Under the pieces are notes generated by a model. The model was not told where the DNA came from. It searched no databases and worked only from the letters and a program-made list of their open reading frames with translations. A stretch of 64,000 bases of DNA from Leptasterias polaris. Lineage: Eukaryota > Echinodermata > Asteroidea > Forcipulatida > Asteriidae. The DNA is taken from NCBI GenBank assembly GCA_037783415.1, contig JAZGTN010000068.1, positions 372,001-436,000 on the forward strand. Reading direction: 5' to 3'. This document shows, piece by piece, positions 12,801 through 20,530 of the stretch. Positions within the stretch are counted from its first letter, which is position 1. Each line of letters opens with the position of its first letter. Position numbers and translations under genes: made by a program.

Positions 12801-15159
12801 TTTGGCCAACTCTGACTTCAGCGTTACTCTCATCATACATCTGGCCCTGTAACGTCTGGGTGTCAAGAGCTGTGCCATCTGCTGCTAGGCCGTTGATGAA
12901 AAAACTGATTTTGTTGTCATACACCTTGAAAAAAGATCAACAGTTTTTAATTGTTTACAAAAATTTTCAAATAAATGGGTTCAATCTTTCCATGAATTGT
13001 TCAATTACAGAATTGTTATTGGTAAAAGAGCTGTGCTAGCTGATGAGAATGGAAGATGGCATTTTACCCTAGAGATTGGATATTGCTAGCTACAGTAATA
13101 ATAATAATAATAATAATAATAATGTCAATTTATAAAGCGCACATATCCATTCTAAAAGACTGCTCAAGGCGCTCTTGTACAACATCAAAATAATTATACA
13201 ATATTAAAACTACGACATAATTATACACTATAAAAACTACGACATAATTTTACAATATTAAAACTACGACATAAACAAATGGTGCTTAAGTTTCTTCTTA
13301 AATATTTCAACTGATGATGATTGTCTTATTTCTAATGGTAAAGTGTTCCATAGTTTGGGTGCAACGTTAGCAAAAGCCCTGTCCCCCCATTTGTTATTGG
13401 TTTTGGGTGTACATAACTGGAGCTGTGAACCTGAACGTAAATTCCGTTGTGGGGTGTACGGTTTCAAAATCTGATACAAGTAATGGGGTGAAGAATGAAG
13501 AAGTGTTTTGTAAGTAATGAGTAACAGCTTATACATAATTCTTTTTGAGACTGATAGCCAATGAAGAGATTTTAATATATCTGAAATACTGTCTGATCTA
13601 CTGCGGAGAGTGACGAGCCGAGCTGCCATGTTCTGAACTCGTTGCAGACGGGCTATTTGATTTTGAGGAAGGCCAATATACAATGAATTACACATATCCA
13701 AACGACATGTAATAAAAGAATGAATAATCTGCTCAGTGGCTTTCTGATTCAGATATTTTCTGATCCTCCAAATATTGTGAATATGGAATGATGCTGAACT
13801 AACAACATTTGAAATCTGAGATTTCATGGTCATTCCAGCATCAAACAAAACTCCAAGATTACGAACCTGATTAACACATTTTATTTCTGAGTTGCCAATC
13901 ATGATCTTTTGTGCAGAAAATTTACTCAACTGCCTGGCAGATCCAATCAACATGTACTCAGTTTTGTCTTCATTTAACTTCAGAATGTGGATTAAACTAC
14001 AATGCAAATCTACAGAAGTACAGCACCGGCATGTTAATCTGGACTGGCATCCCTGAACAAAGATATTGAAAAAATAGGGAGATCGCCATCATAGGGTAAG
14101 ACAGCTTAGTTGGTAGAACGCCGGCGTGTTAATCCAGAGGTCGCAGGTTCAAGTCCCGCTCTATCTAGTCAATTTTTCTTTGCTCAACCAAAAAATCAAA
14201 TTAGCCTAAATACTAGGCATTTTCCTGGTGGTAAGCAGAGTGGAAAGCTTGATTGGGGAACTGGACATTAATTTATTAAATTTCTAAAATTCATGGTGGT
14301 ACATTAATTTTCATTTAAGTTTTCACAAACTGTGATAAATGCTTTCCTGCAGTAAGTGACAAAATAAGTAAACAATTTGCTGAATGAATTTTAAAAGATC
14401 TGATATTACTTCAAAATGAAAAGAAAAAAAGTGACAGTATATACAATTTTTTTTTAGAATTTACCATATAGGCCAAATGAAAGAGATTTTGGTGCTTAAA
14501 TTTGGTAGAATACTCATTCACAAAATGCAGCTGCAACAACAATAATTTGCATGGACCACATGCACTAATGCTAAAGCAGGAAAGCCAGTGATACATTTGA
14601 GTATGTTTATGGTGAGAAGTGACAGGTGCAACATTCTGGTACACTAATATACAAAATAAGTCGTATTTTGATGGTCATGTGACAAACATCAGGTCCTGAG
14701 AATAACTCAAATGCATTCTATAACCAACTACTAATCACTGAAGGATTTTTTCTTTCAATGTTTCAAATTAAAGTCTTTAACTTTCTCCACAAAAGAAAAT
14801 TACCCAGACCTGGAATTACATGTAGGCAAAGGCCTCTTTTGCCCCCTGTCTTGGTCTTACATGTAGTGCTCCTTTAGAAGTTTCCCACAGACTTAAAAGA
14901 TTTTCCATTCCAATGCAAAATGAAAATGGCCTTGCCCTCTCAAAGATTAAATTACAGGCCTGAGTATCTACTTGACATTTCAATTAAATTTTCTTTGTAA
15001 GTTTTGCAAACCAATTGGGAAATGTTCTTTAAGTGAGACAGATCTTACTATGAACATCATCTCATTCAATGATGTATCCAACTTTCAATGGTTTATTTTT
15101 AAACTAAGTTTTTGTTATTATTGATAATATTATTTATTTGCCCCCTCAAAAAAAACAAA

Positions 15160-15204
<45 letters not shown>

Positions 15205-17263
15205 AACAAACAATATGTGTGCATCAAACAACATTACATAAAATACCAAATACAATAGACATCAAAGTAAACGACAAACAAACATTTAAAGCACACATAC
15301 AATATTGGTAGTTGCCAAAGACCAGTGTCTGCACTGACCCGACTTGAAATCAAACCTGTCAACATTTATGCTCAATTGGTCATTGGAGTCACCAGAAAAT
15401 TAAGCAAATTAGTTATAAATTAAGACCAAAACTTGATGCTCTTAAAGTTCTACAACATTGAGTTTTGGTACTTTGTTTTACTATTAATTTCTCAAAAACT
15501 ATAGTATTTCAAACAGAAAGATTTTGAGGGAAGTTTTTCAGCATGACTATTTAGAATGACTATTTATACCATGTAAGTTACATGTATGAGCAAATCTGTG
15601 GGGGAAAAAAAATCAATAATTTGGGCTGAACAAAGAAAATTGGACTAGAGCTGGACTTACTCTTAGTCTTAGTCTTACCAATGTTGTGCACACCCTTTAA
15701 AAAAATGACAATAACAAATATATTAAACAAGCATTTCGAAGACTGAGCGACCAAGACTTTGAAAGAAAGTGTTTCACTATTGACTTTGCCTATCTTAGTT
15801 TTAAGAATTGAAGCCTTATTTAGTGTTGTTATACTCTGATTTTAAAGGTCTTCAGTCTAGGACTAGGAGATAAATAGCTTACCTGTAAAGCTAAATGTGT
15901 CCATCGTGTAGGAGGAATGTCAGCTTGTGCACTGATGAGATAGGCCAAAGATGGACTCGTGCGGTACTCAAAGGAGATCCCAGTTTGTGACACCAAGACT
16001 GTGTAGATAATACTTCCTGTAAGACTGGAGCGCTTCTCAAGTAATGCACTGAGAGGAAAGATGACAAGAAATTGGTTCAAGCTTTTGGATCCCTTGGCGC
16101 AGACAGAGGGGTGTGAAGATTTTGTATCAAAAAAATGGTTCGCTTTTTTCTAATTCAATACTTTGTAATTTATTCCAAGTGCCTGTTCATCTCTGTATAC
16201 ACAAATCTTTCAATGAAAGTTACGAGTATGTGGGACATTTAAAAAGATGTTTTTATTAAAGCTTGTTTTTTTTTCACAATTGTTTACATTTGGCTACTCC
16301 TGACCTTAGTTAAAAGAGAGCCGTAATAGCCCAACAAGGTGGGCTAACAGTGCCCCAGTTACTGGGTCTAGGTCTTAATCAAATGAAGTTTGTGGCGACA
16401 CCATGGATGTAAATAAATTAATAAATTGTGAGAAGAGGTGGTTCTGAGAAGAACTGGTGGTTTGACAACTCAAACTTCAAAGTTTCGATCAGTATGAAAG
16501 AGATTTACATAATGACATGGTGTCACCGCAAGCCTCACTTCACTATATTTATGTTTGAACACTAGAGCCTTATGTGTATAGTTGCGATAATCGTACCGTC
16601 AGGAGGATGGAGGGTTACGATTTTTGTAACTACTTCGGTCATGTTTATGACATCAAACTCTTTTCTAGGGAGGTCTACTTAAATTGTCAATCATTCAAAC
16701 ATAGGCCTACCCTTTTTTCAATCTATCATGTAATAAAATACTCACCCCTCTTGAGTTAAAGACGAGTCTGGTTTTAACCAAACAGCCAATGTTAACCTTC
16801 CATTGACACCAACGGTAGGCACATTCCCTGGGGAAATGGAACAACCAGGATCAAAAATCTGAGAGTTGGCACCCGGCGTAGACACCGGCGAAACGTCGAC
16901 AGAATCTTGCCGTATGCAAGGGGAAGAAGGGAATAAAATCTGGGATGGGGAAGGGGTGCTAGTCCTGCTTGGACATCCTTGCGAACAGATTGTTTGGTGG
17001 CACGATGTGACTGAAGTACTTAAAGTTGAACTCCGGCAGAAGGCCGTGGTAACGAGCCCACCTGTCGCTGGGTTGTACCCGCACGTTCCGATGTCGGGCA
17101 CGGTGGAAATTGGCTTACGTTCGGCGGCGTTTATCAACTGCGGAAAAGCTCCCGATCCTTGGCAAATGGCGGGTTGTACGCAGTTCAAAATCAAGAATAT
17201 TACAAGAGTAGCACCACTGTGTACACACAAATGTCTTGTGTTTATAAATCCAAAAGAAGCCAT
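586..17263 (-). CDS. USH2A: usherin (USH2A), 5' part of gene, 12 exons
   Basis: Usherin is a very large extracellular/transmembrane protein. In vertebrates it forms ankle links in hair cells and the periciliary complex in photoreceptors. The 12 exons (listed separately) total 2,469 nt with all phases consistent, giving residues 1-823. The order is signal peptide, cysteine-bearing N-terminal region, LamG-like domain, laminin N-terminal domain (about 273-518), then laminin-EGF repeats 1-5 and half of 6. Near-identical stretches to vertebrate usherin are LTNREI, DVGSSWVS, FYSPQPT, LYNDKPFR and GGGGVC. The order signal/LamG/LamNT/LE separates it from laminins and netrins. The start chosen is the Met that begins a clear signal peptide (hydrophobic ATLVIFLILNC); an in-frame Met 56 codons upstream adds a charged leader and is less likely. 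The gene continues beyond position 1; the fibronectin-III region, transmembrane segment and PDZ-binding tail are outside the window. Confidence 0.95.
1093..1470. repeat. long branched hairpin element in usherin intron
   Basis: The left arm from about 1115 ('actctatacagcaatcc...gctgcctagcgac') is matched in inverted order by about 1296-1390 ('...ggattgctgtataggagt'). The arms are about 95 bp with small mismatches. An outer stem pairs 1093-1114 with 1447-1470. The 58 nt left over on the right side (1391-1446) begin 'acact...gtttgg' and end 'ccaaatagtgt', so they can form a side hairpin. No coding likeness and no clear target duplication. Confidence 0.8.
1545..1745 (-). repeat. SINE, S3 family (tRNA-Leu/Ser-like head)
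   Basis: On the minus strand it starts gagtgccatggccgagcggtc, an A-box-like tRNA head. A B-box region and the diagnostic word 'gacacttgtgtccttgagcaagacact' follow in diverged form. The same body occurs at 26545 (minus), 56813 and 58142 (plus). The 3' part is missing. Confidence 0.8.
1936..2131 (-). CDS. USH2A: usherin exon 11: laminin-EGF 3 end and 4
   Basis: 196 nt, in phase 0 and out phase 1. Reads VDGQCPCKAFTVGRQCDACRPGYYNL and on to CHQTTGICTCKTNVIG. Acceptor CTCTACAG and donor GTAAGTAG are good. As I recall, the corresponding human exon is also 196 nt. Confidence 0.95.
2196..2500 (-). mobile_element. L2-like LINE, 3' end fragment
   Basis: The minus strand encodes the C-terminal end typical of these reverse transcriptases (KSRTTHYGDRAFPHIAPVFWNKLP...). 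Then come a short 3' UTR with 'gcgccttgagtaa' and 'gcgctttataag' and a TTATTATTATT tail. These match the ends of the LINEs at 13096 and 50528. Strongly 5' truncated. Confidence 0.85.
2621..2795 (-). CDS. USH2A: usherin exon 10: laminin-EGF 2 end and start of 3
   Basis: 175 nt. Begins GGGGVCNDCEHNTEGRFCDH and ends CFTNGTVNTSAVCEL, preceded by acceptor TTTTAACAG and followed by GTGAGT. The Gly4-Val-Cys stretch inside repeat 2 is a hallmark of usherin. Confidence 0.95.
3047..3400 (+). repeat. two tandem SINE copies, S2 family
   Basis: At 3228-3300 lies a tRNA-like head with an A box (tggtctagtggtaagac) and a B box (gggttcgaatccc). It is followed by the body 'gatttgcctgtggatt...cacagaactcgggtaagta...gtaagggtaaaaaccaa'. 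The same body, without a head, also lies just before it at 3047-3220. A minus-strand copy is at 8050-8300. Confidence 0.8.
3590..3900. repeat. interspersed repeat, M4 family
   Basis: Contains 'cattttgggagtcgaaatg' and its near inverse 'ttgactcccaaaatg', words also found near 40855-41080, 42370-42490 and 60480-60560. Ends are not defined. Confidence 0.4.
3990..4300 (-). repeat. SINE, S4 family
   Basis: Minus strand: a tRNA-like head (gttggtgtagtggtatc ... ggttcgaatccc), then 'gcgtgggttttccctgg', 'ggttttcctcccacatctaa', 'gagagtccttggcttcacaacc' and a short (AAATG)-rich tail. It is nearly identical in layout to the plus-strand copy at 59200-59495. Confidence 0.85.
4414..4565 (-). CDS. USH2A: usherin exon 9: laminin-EGF 1 end and start of 2
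   Basis: 152 nt, phase 0 in and phase 2 out. Reads CDTCQPLYNDKPFRHGDQEA and on to DITVDPFPGEHSR, matching vertebrate usherin almost word for word around LYNDKPFR. Donor GTAAAG is weaker than the others. Confidence 0.95.
4870..5080 (-). repeat. SINE fragment, S4 family
   Basis: Carries the S4 body and tRNA-like B box in reverse ('gggactgaaaacccaatccacatgcaaggc', 'gggattcgaacc'). The tail is lost. A short M1-like scrap ('ttggtaattgtcaaagacc') precedes it at 4848. Confidence 0.65.
5115..5202 (-). CDS. USH2A: usherin exon 8: start of laminin-EGF 1
   Basis: 88 nt. Encodes RCDCSGHALECDLSTSPYQC and on to NTMGDH, the first half of the first laminin-EGF repeat after the LamNT domain. Acceptor ATTTCCGCAG, donor GTAAGA. 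Confidence 0.94.
5395..5530 (+). repeat. SINE, S1 family (tRNA-Asn-like head)
   Basis: Layout: 'cctgaacaaagatattgac', a tRNA-like unit with A box (tagctcacttagttggtag) and B box (ggttcaagtccc), then 'tcaatttttctttgttcaaccc'. Other copies are at 14020 (plus), 18657 and 18980 (minus). It ends in usherin intron 7. Confidence 0.85.
5692..5907 (-). CDS. USH2A: usherin exon 7: end of laminin N-terminal domain
   Basis: 216 nt, phase 2 in and phase 2 out. Reads NPAVPYSKGNITFQLLSPEP and on through ATQIRIHLQNHFYITNQRHGYYGLEELTVSA. This matches the end of the usherin LamNT domain, including its conserved HxYYG.EE/DE(I/L)T ending. Confidence 0.95.
5975..6080. repeat. M2-type hairpin repeat
   Basis: Imperfect inverted ends: 'gaatttcatggcactgcttac' on the left, 'ggtaagcagagccatgaaattgggcc' on the right. 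This is a variant of the element at 42045-42240. Confidence 0.55.
6105..7045. repeat. interspersed repeat interrupted by a hAT-like element
   Basis: The outer parts (6105-6200 and 6937-7045: 'aactagccag...atagggatg' and 'aacactgaactagcc...gggagaacgctgg') match an uninterrupted relative at 63240-63425. The match shows that 6202-6936 was inserted later. Confidence 0.7.
6202..6936. mobile_element. non-autonomous element, hAT-like, 735 bp
   Basis: Perfect 13-bp terminal inverted repeats, CAGGGATGCCAGT at the left and its complement at the right end. The flanks are T-rich and nearly repeated (gtttttta / tttttaa), consistent with a worn 7-8 bp target duplication. The interior holds C-runs at 6268-6290 and 6356-6367 and no convincing transposase. 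Confidence 0.75.
7457..7680. repeat. minisatellite, 7 copies of 32 bp
   Basis: Seven essentially identical units starting gttacctaggccacacatag follow at exact 32-bp steps. The array ends 12 bp from the splice donor of usherin exon 6. On the usherin strand each unit contains CCTAG|GTAACA, itself a donor-like word. Confidence 0.97.
7693..7880 (-). CDS. USH2A: usherin exon 6: laminin N-terminal domain, middle
   Basis: 188 nt, phase 0 in and phase 2 out. Encodes VFYVVLQFYSPQPTSVTISR, DWSTWQYYAEDC and AFGMPNNGPLLMPSSVNCLQ, which align directly to the usherin LamNT core. Acceptor TTTATTCAG; donor GTAAGA lies next to the 32-bp array. Confidence 0.96.
8050..8300 (-). repeat. SINE, S2 family
   Basis: Minus strand: tRNA-like head (ggtggtctattggtattaag ... 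gggctcgaatcccac) followed by the S2 body 'gatatgcctgtggat' and 'cagaactcggg'. A poly-A/T stretch and small insertions disrupt it. Confidence 0.7.
8525..8640 (-). repeat. decayed SINE fragment, S1 family
   Basis: 'taaaccacattggaaaccgactgggt' and 'aaagaaaaagttaactag' are diverged forms of the S1 flank and body seen at 18605-18690. Confidence 0.4.
8761..8932 (-). CDS. USH2A: usherin exon 5: laminin N-terminal domain, early part
   Basis: 172 nt, phase 2 in and phase 0 out. Reads LCLKNGEPDTTDDTLARLGE and on to FANDGDVGSSWVSTFTDDIM and VDLVSGEFQ. The DVGSSWVS and VDLxxGxFQ motifs are LamNT signatures in usherin. Confidence 0.96.
9115..9260 (+). repeat. M1 MITE-like repeat, 5' fragment
   Basis: Begins with the family's terminal sequence ('acctttggtaattactcaaaaca') and continues with 'cttggtaagaa'. 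It is cut short after about 140 bp. Confidence 0.6.
9503..9668 (-). CDS. USH2A: usherin exon 4: end of LamG-like domain into LamNT
   Basis: 166 nt, phase 1 in and phase 2 out. Encodes EGNQYLGRMQDFYVFQETLT and NREIVELATG, then HAQSECRCPDSHPRINPLED. Both segments have near-identical counterparts in vertebrate usherin (GRMQDF, TNREI, CRCPxSHPR). Confidence 0.97.
10023..10737. repeat. MITE-like element, M5 family, about 710 bp
   Basis: Terminal inverted repeats of about 25 bp: 'aatagactgtgcaagtctcgc' on the left and 'gcgagacttgcacagtctatt' on the right. The interior matches a partial copy at 61400-61690, including 'gaaaccccatttgcc/gaaaccccttacgc', and the ends at 45885-46030. No coding capacity seen. 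It lies in usherin intron 4. Confidence 0.8.
10783..11150 (+). repeat. M1 MITE-like repeat, near full length
   Basis: The left end has 'ttttggtaattgccaaagaccag' and the right end 'ggagtaattatcgaaggcatactctg'. The centre has a short hairpin, 'gagaaaggcttcatgcctga...gaagcctttctc'. The copies at 23263, 35945 and 50270 share the same plan. Confidence 0.75.
12322..12590. repeat. degenerate tandem repeat, about 110-140 bp units
   Basis: The word 'ctgaccattc.acatcatccactgt' returns at about 12322 and 12431, with a third weaker return near 12571 ('ctgattattcaa'). The same unit occurs inverted at 62595-62830 in a RECQL intron. Confidence 0.65.
12792..12924 (-). CDS. USH2A: usherin exon 3: LamG-like domain
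   Basis: 133 nt, phase 0 in and phase 1 out. Reads VYDNKISFFINGLAADGTAL and on to VRVGQRLT, matching the usherin SFFINGxxxD...xxxxGQxLxG strand region. Donor GTAGGC. Confidence 0.96.
13096..14005 (-). mobile_element. L2-like LINE, 5' truncated, open C-terminal reading frame
   Basis: The minus strand carries an open stretch of about 245 codons. It begins within LKLNEDKTEYMLIG (the region after the reverse-transcriptase palm) and ends at ...KKKLKHHLFMS, followed by 'gcgccttgag', 'gcgctttataaa' and a (TAA)n tail at 13096-13124. The lack of frameshifts suggests a fairly young insertion. It is inside usherin intron 2. Confidence 0.92.
14020..14200 (+). repeat. SINE, S1 family
   Basis: 'cctgaacaaagatattg', a tRNA-like unit with A box (cagcttagttggtagaacg) and B box (ggttcaagtccc), then 'tcaatttttctttgctcaac'. 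It abuts the truncated 5' end of the LINE at 13096-14005. Confidence 0.8.
14815..14955 (+). repeat. interspersed repeat, M7
   Basis: About 130 bp ('gtttcccacagactta', 'tttccattccaa', 'aatgaaaatggcc', 'gccctctcaaagat') also occurs at 55340-55500, just upstream of RECQL. No terminal repeats are visible. Confidence 0.65.
15159..15205. repeat. (CAA)n microsatellite
   Basis: About 14 perfect CAA units within an A-rich stretch in usherin intron 2. Confidence 0.95.
15298..15420 (+). repeat. M1 MITE-like repeat, fragment
   Basis: Carries 'attggtagttgccaaagaccagt' and 'gctcaattggtcattgga', both diagnostic of the family; the other end is not recognisable. Confidence 0.6.
15883..16048 (-). CDS. USH2A: usherin exon 2: LamG-like domain
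   Basis: 166 nt, phase 2 in and phase 0 out. Encodes ALLEKRSSLTGSIIYTVLVS, FEYRTSPS and RWTHLALQ, the usherin LamG-like strand pattern (YYRT...WIHLSVQ in vertebrates). Acceptor TTCCTCTCAG, donor GTAAGC. Confidence 0.95.
16746..17263 (-). CDS. USH2A: usherin exon 1: start codon, signal peptide, N-terminal region
   Basis: 518 nt. Met at 17263 begins MASFGFINTRHLCVHSGATL with hydrophobic core VIFLILNC and likely cleavage after AICQ. Then come FPQLINA..KPISTVPDIGTCG and TLAVWLKP, which match vertebrate usherin. Pro/Ser-rich spacers with paired cysteines lie between. Donor GTGAGT. The in-frame Met at 17431 is the alternative start. Confidence 0.93.
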
Positions 17264-18656
17264 CGTTGGGAGATAAGAAGCTCTTTCAACTTTCACTTTC
17301 AATTCAAGTCGATGTTTCTGGTGCTGGTATGTGAGCCGCCATTTTGTTTTATTAACGGTAGCCAACGTACACGGCGTCCGTTGCGACCAATCGTAATGAA
17401 GCGTTCGGTTCCGTTGTTTCTTTGGGGTCAAATTTCTGTGTCGCTTTAGTTTAAATGTTCACAGCCCAGTTGTTGTTTTGAAATCCTTGAAGTAGAAAGT
17501 GGCTCTTGGTCTTGAAAAAATAAAATGAACGGATTGTTTGCTCAAAAAGCCTAAGATGTGTTTAGATGTTGAAATGTAAAGCTGCAACACCTGTTCATTG
17601 TCGAAAACGTTATAAATCGCAATGTTTACATTTTCAATTCGGCACGACAAGAGTAGTACATTTTTTTTTTAATCATCAATCCACTTTCTTCACAGATTGT
17701 CGGGGAGAAAACCGTAATAATTAATACAATTATTGCCACTCAATTGTATTTTTGTTTTCAATTTGCGTGAAACGTAGGACCAAATGCAGTATCTCTGGAA
17801 ATTATGCAAAATTCGTCAGCTGGAATTTCACTTTTTCGGCTGGTGTTTGAACCCGGAGGGCTTTGTTTATTGTTATGCTAATGGCTGACTCAGTTCAGCA
17901 GCTCGACCCACCCAGCCGATACATTAATTGACATTCGTCCACCTGAAAAGCATAATGAAGCCAGTACCGCGCAGAGGGAGTAAGTTGATTTAATGGGGAA
18001 AATATAGATTTACCAGAATATTAATTGAATGAACAAAATTAAAGTAGGCTCTGAAGTACAATTCAGTATAGGCTTTCAAGGAGTATGAACGAACATGGTT
18101 CTTACATCTTCGACGGAAACAACAGGGTCCAATTTCATGGCTCTGCTTCCGTGGAGCTCTTCAATTAGTCCTACATAGTACATACAGTGACCTGTATAAA
18201 ATCTAGGTCATTTTTTAGCAAATGAAAAGTGTCCTTTACCATTTAGAGAAAGGACAGAGTATGCCTTTACTGAGTAGACTTCTATTATTTGTGATGTCGA
18301 CAGTATAGATAAATATCACAAATTGAAAGAGAACAGGTAAAAATCAACCGTAAAAGCAGCACCACGCGCTTTCTAGAACTCATGAAAATTTGTCGAAATG
18401 GTGTAAGGGAGCAGTTGTTAAAAAAAACAGGGAAATTTAACTGTAGTCCCTGATTTGAACTTTACCGGTCTGGGCCTACTTACAAGTAATTGACACCACT
18501 TCCTTAATAAGTTTGTTTTAAAATAAGAGACCTTCAATAACAAAATAGGCCTATAGCTTTAAATTTTAACATAAATTGACATTTTTTATTTAATTTCAAG
18601 AAATTTACTTGATATCAAATAATAAACCACAAGGGAAACTGACTGGGTAAATTTTT

Positions 18657-19085
18657 AAATGATTTTGGGTTGAACAAAGAAAAATTGACTAGAGCGGGAT
18701 TTGAACCAACGACCTCCGGTTAAACGTGCCGGCGCTCTACCAACTGAGCTATCTAGCCCTATGTTGGCGGTCTCCCTATTTTGTCAATATCTTTGTTCGG
18801 GGGGTGGGGGTGCCAGTCAGAAGCCATTCGACCGTAAACTGCCGTGTAGCCAGGGATCTCACCCAAGTATACGATACAACCTGGGAAGCGGCAGCCAGGG
18901 GATCACCTTAAGGGGATGCGACTTTTTATATCAGATATCAAATAATAAACCACAAGGGAAACTGACTGGGTAAATTTTTTAATGATTTTGAGTTGAACAA
19001 AGAAAAATTGACTAAAGCGGGATTTGAACCAACGACCTCCAGTTTAACGTGCCGGCGCTCTACCAACTGAGCTATCTACTTGAGT
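18657..19085 (-). repeat. two SINE copies, S1 family, duplicated with flanks
   Basis: Both copies (18657-18790 and about 18980-19078) show, in reverse, 'gggttgaacaaagaaaaattgact', B box (ggatttgaacc) and A box (ctaccaactgagctatct). Each is preceded by the same roughly 70-bp flank starting 'gatatcaaataataaaccac' (18611 and 18934), so the unit was duplicated along with its neighbourhood. Confidence 0.85.
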
Positions 19086-19972
19086 GAAGTTTCTTCGAAG
19101 CACCCGGTACCTCATGCCTGAGTGATAGGACTATGCTACATTGTTTTTTCCTTTATTCGGCAGCACTGTGAGTACAGTCTCCTGTTTTATGCGTTAGTCT
19201 GTTCTCCTTATTCACTTTTCCTCTTCTTTTCTGTCCCTTTTCCCTTCTCTTTTTGTTGTTTGCTTATTTTCCATAAGCCCTATTATGAATGCGTATAACC
19301 GTGAAAACTGATTTGGTCTAGTGGATTAATTTGTATGAGCCATTTCTGTTAATCAAAAACCATTCAAACACTGGCTGGCCTACACACACACGTTTGAAAC
19401 CAACGGGCTAATTTGTCCAGGATAAACTACATCTCACGTCGTTCCGGCATTCAATGGTTTTTCCGCCTTATGGATTGCCTGTAGTACATAGTACACTTGA
19501 ATTTGAGAAACGCCGGATAGTAATGTTTTTTTACCCGCGATGTTTTTAATGAATATGCATACCATCGATACCGACCAGGTCCAAAATGAATATCATCACG
19601 CGTTGCTTCTTTTCCACATTTTTCATTTTAGTCGGCTTTGTTCAGGGATTAAAAAGGTCTGCAATCCTACCCTTTCCAAATTACACATCACATTATTTTA
19701 TGCTCTGGTTAAACTTATAATTTCATTTTTTAACAGTAATCTGATATAAATTATTATTATGTGACACCACTTTCGCAAAACAAAGGTTTATCTGTAGGAT
19801 CTGGGTTTGCCGCCCACTTATTCATGGAATTTGCCGCCCAGTGATGAAAAGTAGGTAGGAATTTTTTTAAATAAACTTAAAAGATTTATATGGATCAGAA
19901 GTGCTTAAAAAGTATGTTTTTTCTAATTTTATGCATAAAGAGGCTTGATTTTTCACCCCTAAAACGCCAAAA

Positions 19973-20090
19973 GCTCAGAGCTCCAGGGGGGCTTTGCCCC
20001 CTGGACCCCCGCCGGGGCTTCGCTCGCCCCTGGACCCCACCAGGGGCCGTAAGGCAGGCCCCTGGACCCCACCCAATACATTGGTTTGAG

Positions 20091-20110
<20 letters not shown>
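19973..20110. repeat. GC-rich hairpin cassette followed by C-run
   Basis: Three consecutive foldable units: ccagggggg/cccccctgg around 'ctttg', ccggggcttcgctcgcccctgg, and ccaggggcc/ggcccctgg. A run of about 18 C follows at 20091. The composition contrasts sharply with the AT-rich surroundings. Confidence 0.8.
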
Positions 20111-20121
<11 letters not shown>

Positions 20122-20129
20122 CAAACATA

Positions 20130-20530
20130 ATCCTGGGTGCGCCGTTGATTGTTGCAAGTTTAAACAATTACAAGGGAGTTGTCATAAAATGGTGTTCAAA
20201 ATCTTTCACCTCGCACCTCGCACCTCGCATTATCGAATCTCCCGCATAAAAGAGTAATTTGGCAGGGGAAAAAAAATGCGAATGGCAAAAGAAGAAAAGA
20301 AAATACTGCCACCGGAAATAAAAACCAAAAGCTACACACACATTTGCGACTTTTCTTCCTCGGCTCTTTTTTCCTTCCCCCTTCCTCCCCTCCCCCATTT
20401 TTTTTTCTTTCTTTCCTTCCCTCTTCCTCCCCCGTTTTTTTTGTTTTTGTTTTTGTTTTTGACCCTCTTGGGGGGGGGGCTCAAGCTCCCCGAGCCCCCC
20501 ACCCCCCTTGGGTGCGCCGTTGATTAGACG
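20130..20530. repeat. low-complexity block bounded by a repeated terminal word
   Basis: 'tgggtgcgccgttgatt' occurs at 20135 and 20509, both times after a C-rich stretch. Between them are pyrimidine-rich tracts (20355-20470) and a G-run. It may be the ends of two related insertions; identity unknown. Confidence 0.45.

Noticed and set aside
16866..17276. Plus-strand open frame over usherin exon 1
   Set aside because: Antisense shadow of the usherin signal peptide and N-terminal region; no family likeness.
17264..17431. Longer usherin N-terminus from the upstream in-frame Met
   Set aside because: The extra 56 residues are charged and would bury the signal peptide; likely 5' UTR, though not excluded.
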